From: Niabella sp.
GTDB taxonomy: Bacteria > Bacteroidota > Bacteroidia > Chitinophagales > Chitinophagaceae
NCBI RefSeq assembly: GCF_030150205.1
Contig: NZ_JASLGT010000034.1
Location: 124,001-188,000, forward strand
Length of the DNA stretch: 64,000 nucleotides
Direction: 5' to 3'
A program made the position numbers and the translations under genes. Position 1 is the first letter of the stretch, and each line of letters starts with the position of its first letter. Below the pieces are notes generated by a model that worked only from the letters and a program-made list of their open reading frames with translations, did no database searches and was not told the DNA's origin. Shown here piece by piece: positions 35,475 through 43,630 of this stretch.

Positions 35475-36371
35475 TTATTGCATCACCTTCCGGAACAAGT
35501 TTTTAATCAGTTCGATTTCTTTTGCATGGGTGGTATTTTTCCGGCAGGCGAAATAAAGCGTATTCTTCAGCTGCTTATGGCCTTTCCATACCAGCTTTAC
35601 CTGTCCGCTTTCAATTTCCTTATGGCATAAAAAATCAGGGATCACGGCCAGGCCTTTACCACTGCTCAGGCACCGCACGATCGAGTTCAGGTTTGGTACA
35701 ATATAATTAGGACGGAAATCAGGGGTGTTGCCAAAGTTCAGCTGCCAGAAACGAAAGAGGTGCTCCATATCGCCCGTAGTGCCATACCATTTTTGCAGCT
35801 TCAGCCATGCTTCCGCAGCGGTGTACTTTTTCTGCTTTACCAGTTTTTGAAAGGGCGCATCGTCCAGTTCTTTGCCGGCTACCAGCACGATCGTTTCCGA
35901 CGAGAATGGCTGGTGCTCTATTTTAGCGGAGCTGCCTTTATGGGGTGTAATGATCAGGTCCAGGATGCCCTTATCTAGGTTGTCCAGCATTTCATGATAG
36001 TCGCCAAAACGGATGATGACGTTAAAGTTCAGGCTCGAAATATATTGTTCCAGCGTGATCTGGAAGGTTTCAAAGCACATGCCGATACTGATGGTAGGTG
36101 TATGCTTTTCCGTACTGCGCTGAAAACTTTTTTCCGCTTCTTCCAGCGTGGCCAGACTTTCCGCCACTGCATTGAACAGGATTTTTCCCCGTTCTGTAGG
36201 CACCATTTTGCGACCGGCCCGTTCAAATAATTTATACCCTACATAGCTTTCCAGCGAGCTTAAATGCAGGCTTACCCCCGGCTGGGAAATAAACAGGCTT
36301 TCGGCGGCACCGGTAAGCGTACCACTTTGATAAATGGCCTTGAACGTGCGATACCATTCCAGGTTGACCAT
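35475..36371 (-). CDS. LysR-family transcriptional regulator
   Basis: 298 aa. N-terminal winged HTH (LEWYRTFKAIYQSGTLTGAAESLFISQPGVSLHLSSLE) and a C-terminal substrate-binding domain (ISIGMCFETFQITLEQYI, GILDLIITPHKG, GKGLAVIPDFL). Divergent from the MdaB-like gene with a 99-bp shared region, the normal arrangement for a LysR protein and its target. A palindrome just upstream of its start suggests self-control. Confidence 0.93.
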   Translation of the reverse strand: MVNLEWYRTFKAIYQSGTLTGAAESLFISQPGVSLHLSSLESYVGYKLFERAGRKMVPTERGKILFNAVAESLATLEEAEKSFQRSTEKHTPTISIGMCFETFQITLEQYISSLNFNVIIRFGDYHEMLDNLDKGILDLIITPHKGSSAKIEHQPFSSETIVLVAGKELDDAPFQKLVKQKKYTAAEAWLKLQKWYGTTGDMEHLFRFWQLNFGNTPDFRPNYIVPNLNSIVRCLSSGKGLAVIPDFLCHKEIESGQVKLVWKGHKQLKNTLYFACRKNTTHAKEIELIKNLFRKVMQ

Positions 36372-36470
36372 AACTAAGTATTATTTTTATAATACAAATC
36401 TATAAATTATATTATTTCCCTGATAATTATTTGCGTGATAATTTTGTGTTGTCAATTTAAAAAGAGATAT
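36372..36470. promoter_or_regulatory. Divergent LysR/mdaB control region
   Basis: GTATTAT-TTTT-ATAATAC at 36378-36395 is a perfect palindrome 7 bp upstream of the lysR start. On the minus strand TAGATTTG (36402-36395) matches the -7 consensus for lysR. On the plus strand TAATTTTG (36439-36446) matches for the mdaB-like gene, with TTTC at 36415-36418 as a possible -33 box (20-bp spacer). Direct repeats TGATAATT at 36421 and 36436 overlap that promoter and may be regulator sites. Confidence 0.5.
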
Positions 36471-37088
36471 ATGGAAAAGATATTGATCATCAATGCAGGA
36501 CAACATTTCGGACATTCCGGTGGCCGCTTTAACAATACCGTAGCCGCAGAAACAGAAGCGTTTTTCAGTGGCCGGCCAGGTGTGGAAATACGGGAAACAG
36601 TGATTGCCAACGGATACGATCCGGCTGAAGAGGTGGAAAAATTCGTATGGGCGGATACCATCATTTATCATACGCCGATCTGGTGGTTCCAGCTGCCCCA
36701 TGGGTTTAAGCAATACATTGATGAGGTATTTACCGCCGGGCACCGGAAAGGCATTTACCGCAGTGATGGCCGCTCCTCAGAAAACCCGGATATCAACTAC
36801 GGAACGGGGGGCATGCTGCACGGCAAAAACTATATGTTAACTACCAGTTGGAATGCACCCGAAACGGCGTTTACGCTGCCGGGTGAATTTTTTAAAGAGC
36901 ACAGTGTGGATGATGGCCCGTTATTTGGGTTTCACCGGATGAACGCTTTTACGGGTATGCAGCCCTTAAAAAGCTTTCACTTTCACGATATAGAAAAGAA
37001 TGCGGATGTGGAGCGGGATATGGAGCGGTATAGGGCACACCTGGCAACCGTATTTGAGACGGTGGCAGCACCACAGATAGCGGCTTAG
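36471..37088 (+). CDS. mdaB: NAD(P)H quinone oxidoreductase, MdaB-like
   Basis: 205 aa from the ATG at 36471. Flavodoxin-like fold: ILIINAGQHFGHSGGRFN (phosphate-binding loop), ADTIIYHTPIWWFQLPHGFKQYIDEVF, GMLHGKNYMLTTSWNAPE. These strings are those of MdaB, a flavin-dependent NADPH quinone reductase that makes two-electron reductions and protects against redox stress. The adjacent divergent LysR protein is the likely regulator. Slightly longer than the E. coli protein. Confidence 0.88.
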   Translation: MEKILIINAGQHFGHSGGRFNNTVAAETEAFFSGRPGVEIRETVIANGYDPAEEVEKFVWADTIIYHTPIWWFQLPHGFKQYIDEVFTAGHRKGIYRSDGRSSENPDINYGTGGMLHGKNYMLTTSWNAPETAFTLPGEFFKEHSVDDGPLFGFHRMNAFTGMQPLKSFHFHDIEKNADVERDMERYRAHLATVFETVAAPQIAA

Positions 37089-37567
37089 GGTTTGGTGCCC
37101 GCAGATGGCGCAGAAAAAACGCAGCAATAAATAGTTATTTGCGTAGATCAGCGAGAATGATCCGCGTAAATCAGCGGGAAAGAATTCCCGCAGATGGCGC
37201 AGAAAAAATAATCATCCGCGAAGATCAGCGGAAAAGATCCGCGTTAATCAGCGGGAAAGAAGCCTCGCGGATAACGCAGAAAAGGTTGATGGAATAATCA
37301 GCGAAGATCAGTGAAAAAAGATCCGCGTTAATCAGCGGGAAAGAAGCCTCGCGGATAACGCAGAAGAGGTTGATGGAATAATCAGCGAAGATCAGCGAAA
37401 AAAGATCCGCGCCAATCAGCGGGAGAGACGTCCCGCAGATGAACGAAGAAAAGGCAAACGGAAAAATCAGCGTAGATCAGCGGAAAAAAATCCGCGCCAA
37501 TCAGCGGGAAAGAAGCCTCGCGGATAACGCAGAAAAAATAGAAATCAGCGAAGATCCGCGGGAAACA
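37089..37567. repeat. Six-copy cluster of 80-90 bp palindromic repeats
   Basis: Unit starts are at 37098, 37187, 37266, 37350, 37432 and 37519 (intervals 79-89 bp). Each begins CCCGCAGAT or CGCGGATAA followed by CGCAGAA, has ATCAGCG(A/T)AGATCAGCG in the middle, and ends GATCCGCG..AATCAGCGGGA. The two ends are complementary, so each unit can fold. No gene: the frame open from 37439 is made of repeat and antisense sequence. Confidence 0.88.
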
Positions 37568-37945
37568 TTACAGCCCGTTAACTTTCCTAAAAATCGATTT
37601 GGAAATATCATCAACATTGAAATTGACAAGTAACCCCAATTTTAATCCAGACAATTTTAAATAGGTGATCACTTGTTTATGATGAACGTCCAACAGTGTT
37701 TCAACAGATTTTACTTCAATGATAACCTTGTGTTCCACTAAAAGATCAATCCGGTATCCGATGTCAAGTTTTATAGATCCATATACCATCGGTAAGCCCA
37801 CCTGTCTGGCAAAACATAATCCGTTTTGGTGTAATTCAAATTCCAGCGCCGCTTCATATGCCGATTCCAGCAGTGCGGGGCCTAAGTTGTTATATACATT
37901 GAAGATGCATCCACGGATGCCATAAGACAATTCATTTTCGGTCAT
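37568..37945 (-). CDS. GxxExxY family protein (PD-(D/E)xK-like)
   Basis: 125 aa, complete. The name-giving motif is LGPALLESAY (G..ES.Y), followed by QVGLPMVY and GYRIDLLVEHKVIIEVKSVETL, which has the D...E-x-K pattern of the PD-(D/E)xK nuclease superfamily, then HHKQVITYLKLSGLKLGLLVNFN. This family is common in Bacteroidota and environmental genomes; its biological role is not settled. Here it is surrounded on both sides by the palindromic repeat family. Confidence 0.9.
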   Translation of the reverse strand: MTENELSYGIRGCIFNVYNNLGPALLESAYEAALEFELHQNGLCFARQVGLPMVYGSIKLDIGYRIDLLVEHKVIIEVKSVETLLDVHHKQVITYLKLSGLKLGLLVNFNVDDISKSIFRKVNGL

Positions 37946-37997
37946 GATTCATAGGTTTTAAGTGTTATGAATAAAGTTAATAAAAGAAAATATAAAT

Positions 37998-38097
37998 TCC
38001 CGTAGATGGCGCAGAAAGCGAACTGAAAGATCTACGTAGATCTATGGGAAAGCTCAGCGAAATCAGCGGAAAAAATCTGCGTAAATCCGCGGGAAAA
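37998..38097. repeat. Single palindromic repeat unit
   Basis: CCCGTAGATGGCGCAGAAAG at the left and AATCTGCGTAAATCCGCGGG at the right are complementary ends of one unit of the family seen at 37089-37567. It occupies most of the gap before the aldo/keto reductase. Confidence 0.75.
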
Positions 38098-38117
38098 AAC
38101 AATAAAATATTCAAATT

Positions 38118-39104
38118 ATGGAATATAGAAAATTAGGAGATACAGACCTTGAACTATCTGTAATTACACATGGAGCCTTTGCCATCGGCGGCAATATGTG
38201 GGGCGGTAATGAAAAACAGGATTCAATCGATTCCATCCACGCCTCCTTAGACCATGGTGTTACCTCAATAGACACGGCACCATTCTATGGCTTTGGATTG
38301 AGCGAGGAACTAGTGGGCGAGGCCATCAAAGGAAAGGATCGCTCCAAAATACAATTGCTCACCAAATTCGGACTGGTATGGGACGGCAGTAATAATGGTA
38401 AAGGCGAGTTCTTCTTTGATGCGGCAGATAGTGGCAAGACCATTCCCGTTTACAAATATGCATCCAAAGAAAATGTAATCAAAGAAACACAAGAAAGCTT
38501 AAAGCGCCTGGGGACCGATTATATCGACCTGCTGCAACTGCACTGGCCGGATGCCACCACACCCATCAGCGAAACCATGGAAGCACTGGAGTTGCTGATC
38601 CGGCAAGGTAAAATACGCGCTGCCGGCGTAAGCAATTATAGCGTAGTACAATTGCAGGAAGCAACTCAAACCCTGAAACCTGCCAGCAACCAGGTATCTT
38701 ACAGCATGCTCAACCGTGGCATTGAAAAAGACCTGGTGCCTTATGCACAGGAAACACATACCGGTATTATAGTATATAGCCCCATGGAACGCGGATTATT
38801 GACCGGTAAATATTTTAAAGAAAATAGTTTAAAGAGCGATGACCACCGCAATGGGTATTTTACACAATTTGACCTGGAAAAAGTAAAGACCCTGTTGAAA
38901 ACCATCGAACCCATTGCCGCAAGTAAAGATGCAACACTGGCACAACTGGTATTGCGCTGGACCACCCTGCAACCGGGCATCAGCGTGGTATTGGCCGGCG
39001 CACGCAATGCCGCACAATCGATCGCTAATGCGGAGGCAATGCATCTTAAACTTACGGCGGAGGAATTGCAATTCATCAATCAACAGCTTGCCGGTTTGCA
39101 ATAA
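38118..39104 (+). CDS. Aldo/keto reductase
   Basis: 328 aa. TIM-barrel AKR with catalytic residues D52 (SIDTAPFYG), Y57, K83 (TKFG) and the His of LLQLHWPD. The phosphate-binding tail is present (VLAGARNAAQSIANAEA). NADPH-dependent reduction of aldehydes or ketones is expected; the substrate is unknown. The following VOC gene starts 33 bp downstream, so the two are likely one operon. Confidence 0.95.
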   Translation: MEYRKLGDTDLELSVITHGAFAIGGNMWGGNEKQDSIDSIHASLDHGVTSIDTAPFYGFGLSEELVGEAIKGKDRSKIQLLTKFGLVWDGSNNGKGEFFFDAADSGKTIPVYKYASKENVIKETQESLKRLGTDYIDLLQLHWPDATTPISETMEALELLIRQGKIRAAGVSNYSVVQLQEATQTLKPASNQVSYSMLNRGIEKDLVPYAQETHTGIIVYSPMERGLLTGKYFKENSLKSDDHRNGYFTQFDLEKVKTLLKTIEPIAASKDATLAQLVLRWTTLQPGISVVLAGARNAAQSIANAEAMHLKLTAEELQFINQQLAGLQ

Positions 39105-39137
39105 TGCCATACCGGCAGGCTGTAAAAAATACATACA

Positions 39138-39632
39138 ATGGAACAACGTACATCAACCAATGGTTTTAGCCGTGCCAATCATGTAGGCATTACGGTAAAG
39201 AATCTTGAAGAGTCGATCGCCTTCTATGAAGCGTTAACGGGGGTGAAAATATCCAACCGGGACGAGATCGGGGGTAAACGAATGGCCCAGGTACAGGGAT
39301 TGGAAAACACCCTGATCCGCTACGCCAACCTGCACCTGGATAACCTGAATATCGACATACTGGAATATGTCATTCCAGAAGCAGAAAAAGCGTCCTATAA
39401 GAATAACCAGATCAGTGCCATGCACCTTTGTTTTGAAGTGGATGATATGGAGGCGGCGCTTAAACGCCTAAAGGAAATAGGCGTGGAGCCGGAAGGGGAG
39501 CCCATTGTATTCCAGGAGGAAGATGGATTAAAATCCGGGTTTGGTACGGCTGTGGTTTATTTCCAGGATCCGGACGGCACGAATTTGGAACTGATCGCCC
39601 CACAAGGTCCGTTTAAACGGAACGGACAATAG
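39138..39632 (+). CDS. VOC-family (glyoxalase/bleomycin-resistance fold) protein
   Basis: 164 aa. Two beta-alpha-beta-beta-beta modules: NHVGITVKNLEESIAFYEALTGV and AMHLCFEVDDMEAALKRLKEIGV, ending YFQDPDGTNLELIAP, the metal-site strand of VOC proteins (His22-like, His in AMHL, Glu in NLELI). Candidates are lactoylglutathione-lyase-like or dioxygenase-like functions. Probably co-transcribed with the aldo/keto reductase. Confidence 0.92.
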   Translation: MEQRTSTNGFSRANHVGITVKNLEESIAFYEALTGVKISNRDEIGGKRMAQVQGLENTLIRYANLHLDNLNIDILEYVIPEAEKASYKNNQISAMHLCFEVDDMEAALKRLKEIGVEPEGEPIVFQEEDGLKSGFGTAVVYFQDPDGTNLELIAPQGPFKRNGQ

Positions 39633-39639
39633 AGGAAAC

Positions 39640-39905
39640 GATCCCGCAGATGGCGCAGAGGCAATGCAGTGATAGGGAAGCTATCCGCGTAGATCAGCGA
39701 GAAAAATCTGCGCAAATCAGCGGGAGAAAATTCCCGCAGATGACGCAGAAAAGGTAGGTGGAACCATCCGCGTAAATCAGCGGGAAACAGATCCGCGCGA
39801 ATCAGCGGGAGAAAATTCCCGCAGATGACGCAGAAAAGGCAGGTGGAATCATCCGCGTAGATCAGCGGGAAACAGATCCGCGCGAATCAGCGGGAAATAC
39901 CCATC
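39640..39905. repeat. Three-copy cluster of palindromic repeats
   Basis: Units start with CCCGCAGATGRCGCAGA at 39643, 39733 and 39818 (intervals 90 and 85 bp) and end AATCAGCGGGA. The second and third are nearly identical, including the middle AGGTGGAAYCATCCGCGTA. It fills the convergent gap between the VOC and GH29 genes. Confidence 0.88.
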
Positions 39906-39908
39906 GCG

Positions 39909-42140
39909 TCATTCAAAAAAATCGAGTTCTGCAATTGATACGCTATTATCCCGCGCAGCGGTTTCTGTGGCTTCTATGCGGATATACCTTGTTGTGAATG
40001 CCTGTTTAAAGGCATGAAGCCGTGTAACCGGATCGTTGATCAGGTTGCCAAATTCAAAGACATCGGCATTCGTCCAATGGCTGCCATCGGTGCTGATCTG
40101 GATGGTTCCCTTACTCATAAGACCCGCTTTGTTTTGCGCATGCGGGGTATAGGAAAAGCTTTTGAGTGTATAAACCTTACCCAGATCCAGCGCTATAAAA
40201 CCATGACCCGAGGCGGGTGTTGACTGCCACCAGGTTTTTTCATCAGCATCAAAAGCGAGCGCCGCACTATGTTGTGCGGTATCGCCGCTTGTAGCCAGCA
40301 GCTTCCAGTTTTGTTTTATCAGACCAAAGGTTTGACTGGCTACCGGACCGCTACTGTTCTTACTGATGGCCATGGCCTTTACCGGGCCGCGTACTACGGT
40401 AAAAGGTGCCACGTAAACAGGTGATGATGTTGTAGGAGTAGTGCCGTCTGTTGTATAACGGATCTCGATACCGGTGCCCAGGTTCTTCAATGTATTTTCA
40501 CCATGGGGCTTCCAGTTAAACGCCGGCTGATAGGGGGCAATGGTTACCAGTCCGCTTGCGCTTCGCGTTAACTGCAGTTGCGGCGGACGCATTTTATAAT
40601 AATGCGCGGTAATATTGCTGATGGCGGGTGTGGCCCTGGAGCTGAGGATGCGGATCCGGAATCGGCTGGAGGTGGTTTCAGGAAAGCGCAGGATCCGCTT
40701 GTACCCGATGTTGGTGGCCGCGGCAATTTCTTTCCATTGCCCGTCGATCCAGGCGTCTGCGGCGTGTTGTTCCACGCGCTCGCCGTTTGTGGTAATGGCT
40801 TCCTGCAGCACCAGGCGGTTGATGGTAACCGGCTGCGGAGTACGGATGATGAGCTCCGGCTGCTGTTCCTTTAGCAATACAAAACTTCGCGGATCGGCGT
40901 CCAGTACGGGTTTGGGCCCGGTTGCACTTTTAAAAAGATTGACCGCATAGGTTTCACGGATGCGGGCTCCCGCTTCTTTTAAAACGGACACGTCTTCGTT
41001 CGAAAAGCGGCCCTCGCGGTTTGGAGGTATATTAAGCAGGAAGGTTGAGTTGCCACCCAGGGAGCGTTCATAAATATCAAATACATCATCGGCGCTCCGC
41101 ACTTTTTGAGCCGTTTCATCGCGATAGAACCAGCCTTCGCGGATCGAAGTATTGGTCTCTGCCTGCTGATAATGCAGGTAGCGGCCTTTATATAACTGCT
41201 CCCGGCTGCCAAGGTCATTAGCGGTAAGGTCCGGAAAGCTGTTCATCTGATTGGGGTCTTCATTAAACGGGATCACATTCCATTCCGTGCTTCTTGTTTT
41301 ACCGGCTTCATTGCCGCACCAGCGGATATCCTGTTTGCCAAAGATCACGGCCTTTGGGGCAAGGGTGTGGATGAGCTTTTTCCAGGCGGCGTAATTATAT
41401 TGCTGACCACCCTTTGTTTTGGGATGCGCCCCATCAAACCATACTTCATCCACCGGTCCGTATTCGGTCAGCAGTTCAAACAACTGGTTCAGGAAATATT
41501 CATTGTAGTCGTCTGCTTCAAATTGAAAAGTGGTCTTGTTTTTAAACGGGCGACCCGCTACCGGGCGGGGAATGGTACGGGTGGTATACTTGCTTAAATT
41601 GCCATAAAGCCCGTCGGGACTTTCGATCTGGAAAAGATCCGCGGGGGAAAGATAGATGCCCAGTTTGAGCCCGTATTTTTTACACGATGCACTCAGGTCT
41701 TTGAGAATATCGCCTTTCCCATTGCGGAAACCGGAGGCCATGATGCCATGGCCATGCTTGGTGTAGCGGCTTTGCCAGAGTACAAACCCATCATGGTGCT
41801 TTACGGTAAGAATCACCATCTTCATGCCGGCGGCCTTCATGGCGGCACACCATTGGTCGGTGTCCAGCGTTTTCAGATCAAAGATTTTTGGGTCTTCCAT
41901 TCCATTGCCCCATTCCTTGCGGGTAAAGGTATTGGGCCCAACATGCACAAACGCGATAAACTCATTGCGAAGGGCGGCATACTGGTTGGCGGTGGGCACC
42001 ACCTGCACGGCTTTACTAATAATGGTTTCCTTTGAATCGCCCGGCAGGATGGGGATGGTATTGGCCGGTTTAACGGTTTGGGAAAAAGCCGGTACCCATA
42101 CCGGCAATGCTAACAGCAGGAAAAAAGTCTTAAAGTTCAT
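39909..42140 (-). CDS. GH29 alpha-L-fucosidase with HEX_C-like and discoidin domains
   Basis: 743 aa from the ATG at 42140 (signal MNFKTFFLLLALPVWVPAFSQ); the frame extends to 42188 without support. GH29 catalytic domain: FVHVGPNTF, TVKHHDGFVLW (112-122), DEVWFDGAHP with likely nucleophile D236, and NSTFLLNIPPN. Around 560-600 is a chitobiase C-terminal-like strand pair (IEIRYTTDGTTPTTSSPVY). A discoidin/F5-8C domain closes the protein (ALAFDADEKTWWQS, FIALDLGKVYTLKSFSYTP, TRYIRIEATET). Exported exo-fucosidase. Downstream of the GH16 gene (gap 177 bp). Confidence 0.94.
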   Translation of the reverse strand: MNFKTFFLLLALPVWVPAFSQTVKPANTIPILPGDSKETIISKAVQVVPTANQYAALRNEFIAFVHVGPNTFTRKEWGNGMEDPKIFDLKTLDTDQWCAAMKAAGMKMVILTVKHHDGFVLWQSRYTKHGHGIMASGFRNGKGDILKDLSASCKKYGLKLGIYLSPADLFQIESPDGLYGNLSKYTTRTIPRPVAGRPFKNKTTFQFEADDYNEYFLNQLFELLTEYGPVDEVWFDGAHPKTKGGQQYNYAAWKKLIHTLAPKAVIFGKQDIRWCGNEAGKTRSTEWNVIPFNEDPNQMNSFPDLTANDLGSREQLYKGRYLHYQQAETNTSIREGWFYRDETAQKVRSADDVFDIYERSLGGNSTFLLNIPPNREGRFSNEDVSVLKEAGARIRETYAVNLFKSATGPKPVLDADPRSFVLLKEQQPELIIRTPQPVTINRLVLQEAITTNGERVEQHAADAWIDGQWKEIAAATNIGYKRILRFPETTSSRFRIRILSSRATPAISNITAHYYKMRPPQLQLTRSASGLVTIAPYQPAFNWKPHGENTLKNLGTGIEIRYTTDGTTPTTSSPVYVAPFTVVRGPVKAMAISKNSSGPVASQTFGLIKQNWKLLATSGDTAQHSAALAFDADEKTWWQSTPASGHGFIALDLGKVYTLKSFSYTPHAQNKAGLMSKGTIQISTDGSHWTNADVFEFGNLINDPVTRLHAFKQAFTTRYIRIEATETAARDNSVSIAELDFFE

Positions 42141-42317
42141 GAGGCCTTTGTATGAGATTGTTTGAGTTTTTGAAATGTGTTGAGCCATCTGAATTGCTTT
42201 TGATAAAATGGCATTGAAAGAAAGATCATCATCACTTCGACCCCCGCGGAGAAGTCCCTATGGAAACACTGTACACGCACAGCTTTTAACCGGTCTGTTG
42301 CCCGATTGTAAAGCACT

Positions 42318-43157
42318 TTATTGGTACACTTTTACCCAGTCTACAATCATTTGTACCGGCAACTGTTGCGGATCTACCTTGCCTACCCAGTTGCCGCCCA
42401 GCTGCTGGTCAATCAGCAGGTAAAACGGCTGGTCATAAGGCCACTGGCTGGCATCCACGCCGGTAATACGTGGATAGGTAAAGGTCTCTTTCCCGTTTAC
42501 AGTAAATATAATTTTATCCGGGAACCATTTAATGCCAAATGTATTGAATCCATCCCGGTCAAATGCGGCTGTTCCGGAGTGGGGCGGCTTTTGAGTCTGT
42601 TTGAGATCGAGCGTATAATAAGAATGGGTGGTCTGGTAAACCTTGTGCTCAAAATTCAGGTGCTCCATAATATCGATTTCCCCGTTTTTGGGATAGGCGC
42701 CGTATTTATTTTGTTCGGCCAGCATCCACATGGCGGGCCAGGCACCGGTAGCACACTCCAGCTTCGCCCTTATTTCAATTTTGCCATATTGAAAGGCGAA
42801 CTTCCCTTTTGTATAAATACCTCCGGTGATAAACGGTCTTGGATCGGAAATCGTATCCGGGCTGCGGATACCGCGGAGGTATACATACCCGCTATCCATC
42901 CGGAAACAATCCGGGTGTGTGCTCATGTGCTTGTTCCAATCTGATTTACCCGGTGGGATCCTTGTCCATTTGGCGGTATCCAGGGCGGCGGTATTAAAAT
43001 CGTCCTTCCAGACCAGGGTCCATTTTTTTTCGGGCCGGTGTTGCTTTTGAAGATATATATACCGGGCGGAGCGTGTAAAGGGGCGGCTGCAAGCCGTGGC
43101 CAGCAGGAGGAGCACCAGGGGTAAAAGGGAAATCTGTTTTATGGTTGTCAATGGCAT
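42318..43157 (-). CDS. GH16 beta-glycanase, lipoprotein
   Basis: 279 aa from the ATG at 43157, chosen for its lipoprotein signal (LLLATAC, C23); the frame reaches 43220. Catalytic motif EIDIMEH with E160 (nucleophile), D162 and E165 (acid/base), preceded by GAWPAMWMLAEQN and YGKIEIRAKL, hallmarks of GH16 laminarinase-type enzymes. C-terminus DQQLGGNWVGKVDPQQLPVQMIVDWVKVYQ is standard. Surface-anchored endo-beta-1,3- or beta-1,3/1,4-glucanase is the most likely activity; other GH16 substrates are possible. Confidence 0.94.
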   Translation of the reverse strand: MPLTTIKQISLLPLVLLLLATACSRPFTRSARYIYLQKQHRPEKKWTLVWKDDFNTAALDTAKWTRIPPGKSDWNKHMSTHPDCFRMDSGYVYLRGIRSPDTISDPRPFITGGIYTKGKFAFQYGKIEIRAKLECATGAWPAMWMLAEQNKYGAYPKNGEIDIMEHLNFEHKVYQTTHSYYTLDLKQTQKPPHSGTAAFDRDGFNTFGIKWFPDKIIFTVNGKETFTYPRITGVDASQWPYDQPFYLLIDQQLGGNWVGKVDPQQLPVQMIVDWVKVYQ

Positions 43158-43630
43158 CGGCAGGTGATTGAATAACCCGCAAGATAGCCACTCAGCCGGA
43201 GAAATAGCCCCAATGTGCAAACGGATGCGCAGGCGCCTTGCCGGAAGCGGGTGGTTTAAAGTTCAAGGTTTAACGTTTAAAGTTTCAGGGCGGCCTTCGG
43301 GAGACAGGAAGACTTGGGAGACGGGGATTTTGTTTGATGCTGGAGCTGCATCCCTAGCGGGCGGAGCACAATTTCCGGTTTTTTTTCGGCATAGGATATC
43401 AGGTCATCGATCCCATACGTAATCAACTGAAAACTGATTGCTGATAACTGATTGCTGATTGCTGAGCACCGTTCCAGGTTGGTTCCCGTTTGTTACCTGA
43501 TGAGCGCTGTTCAATTCCCTGTTCCTTTTCGCATAGGATGTCAGATCATCGATCCCGCACGTAATCTGCTGAAAACTGATTGCTGATAGCTGAAGGCTGA
43601 CTCCTGGAACATTGAACTTGAAACTAAATG
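43158..43630. repeat. Intergenic repeats with two heptamer arrays
   Basis: No gene. Two related blocks, 43389-43468 and 43530-43603, share GCATAGGATRTCAGRTCATC, GATCCC.YACGTAATC and end in CTGANNN arrays (six units at 43427-43468, five at 43569-43603). At 43255-43290 a degenerate GTTTAAAGTTC/AGGTTTAAC run occurs. At 43300-43325 there is GGGAGACAGGAAGACTTGGG, a motif that recurs in other gaps. Confidence 0.75.

Noticed and set aside
37098..37567. Regular repeats resembling a CRISPR array
   Set aside because: Units are 79-89 bp, palindromic and conserved throughout; there are no unique spacers and no cas genes nearby.
37439..37633. 64-aa frame overlapping the GxxExxY gene
   Set aside because: It is repeat sequence followed by the antisense strand of the GxxExxY gene.
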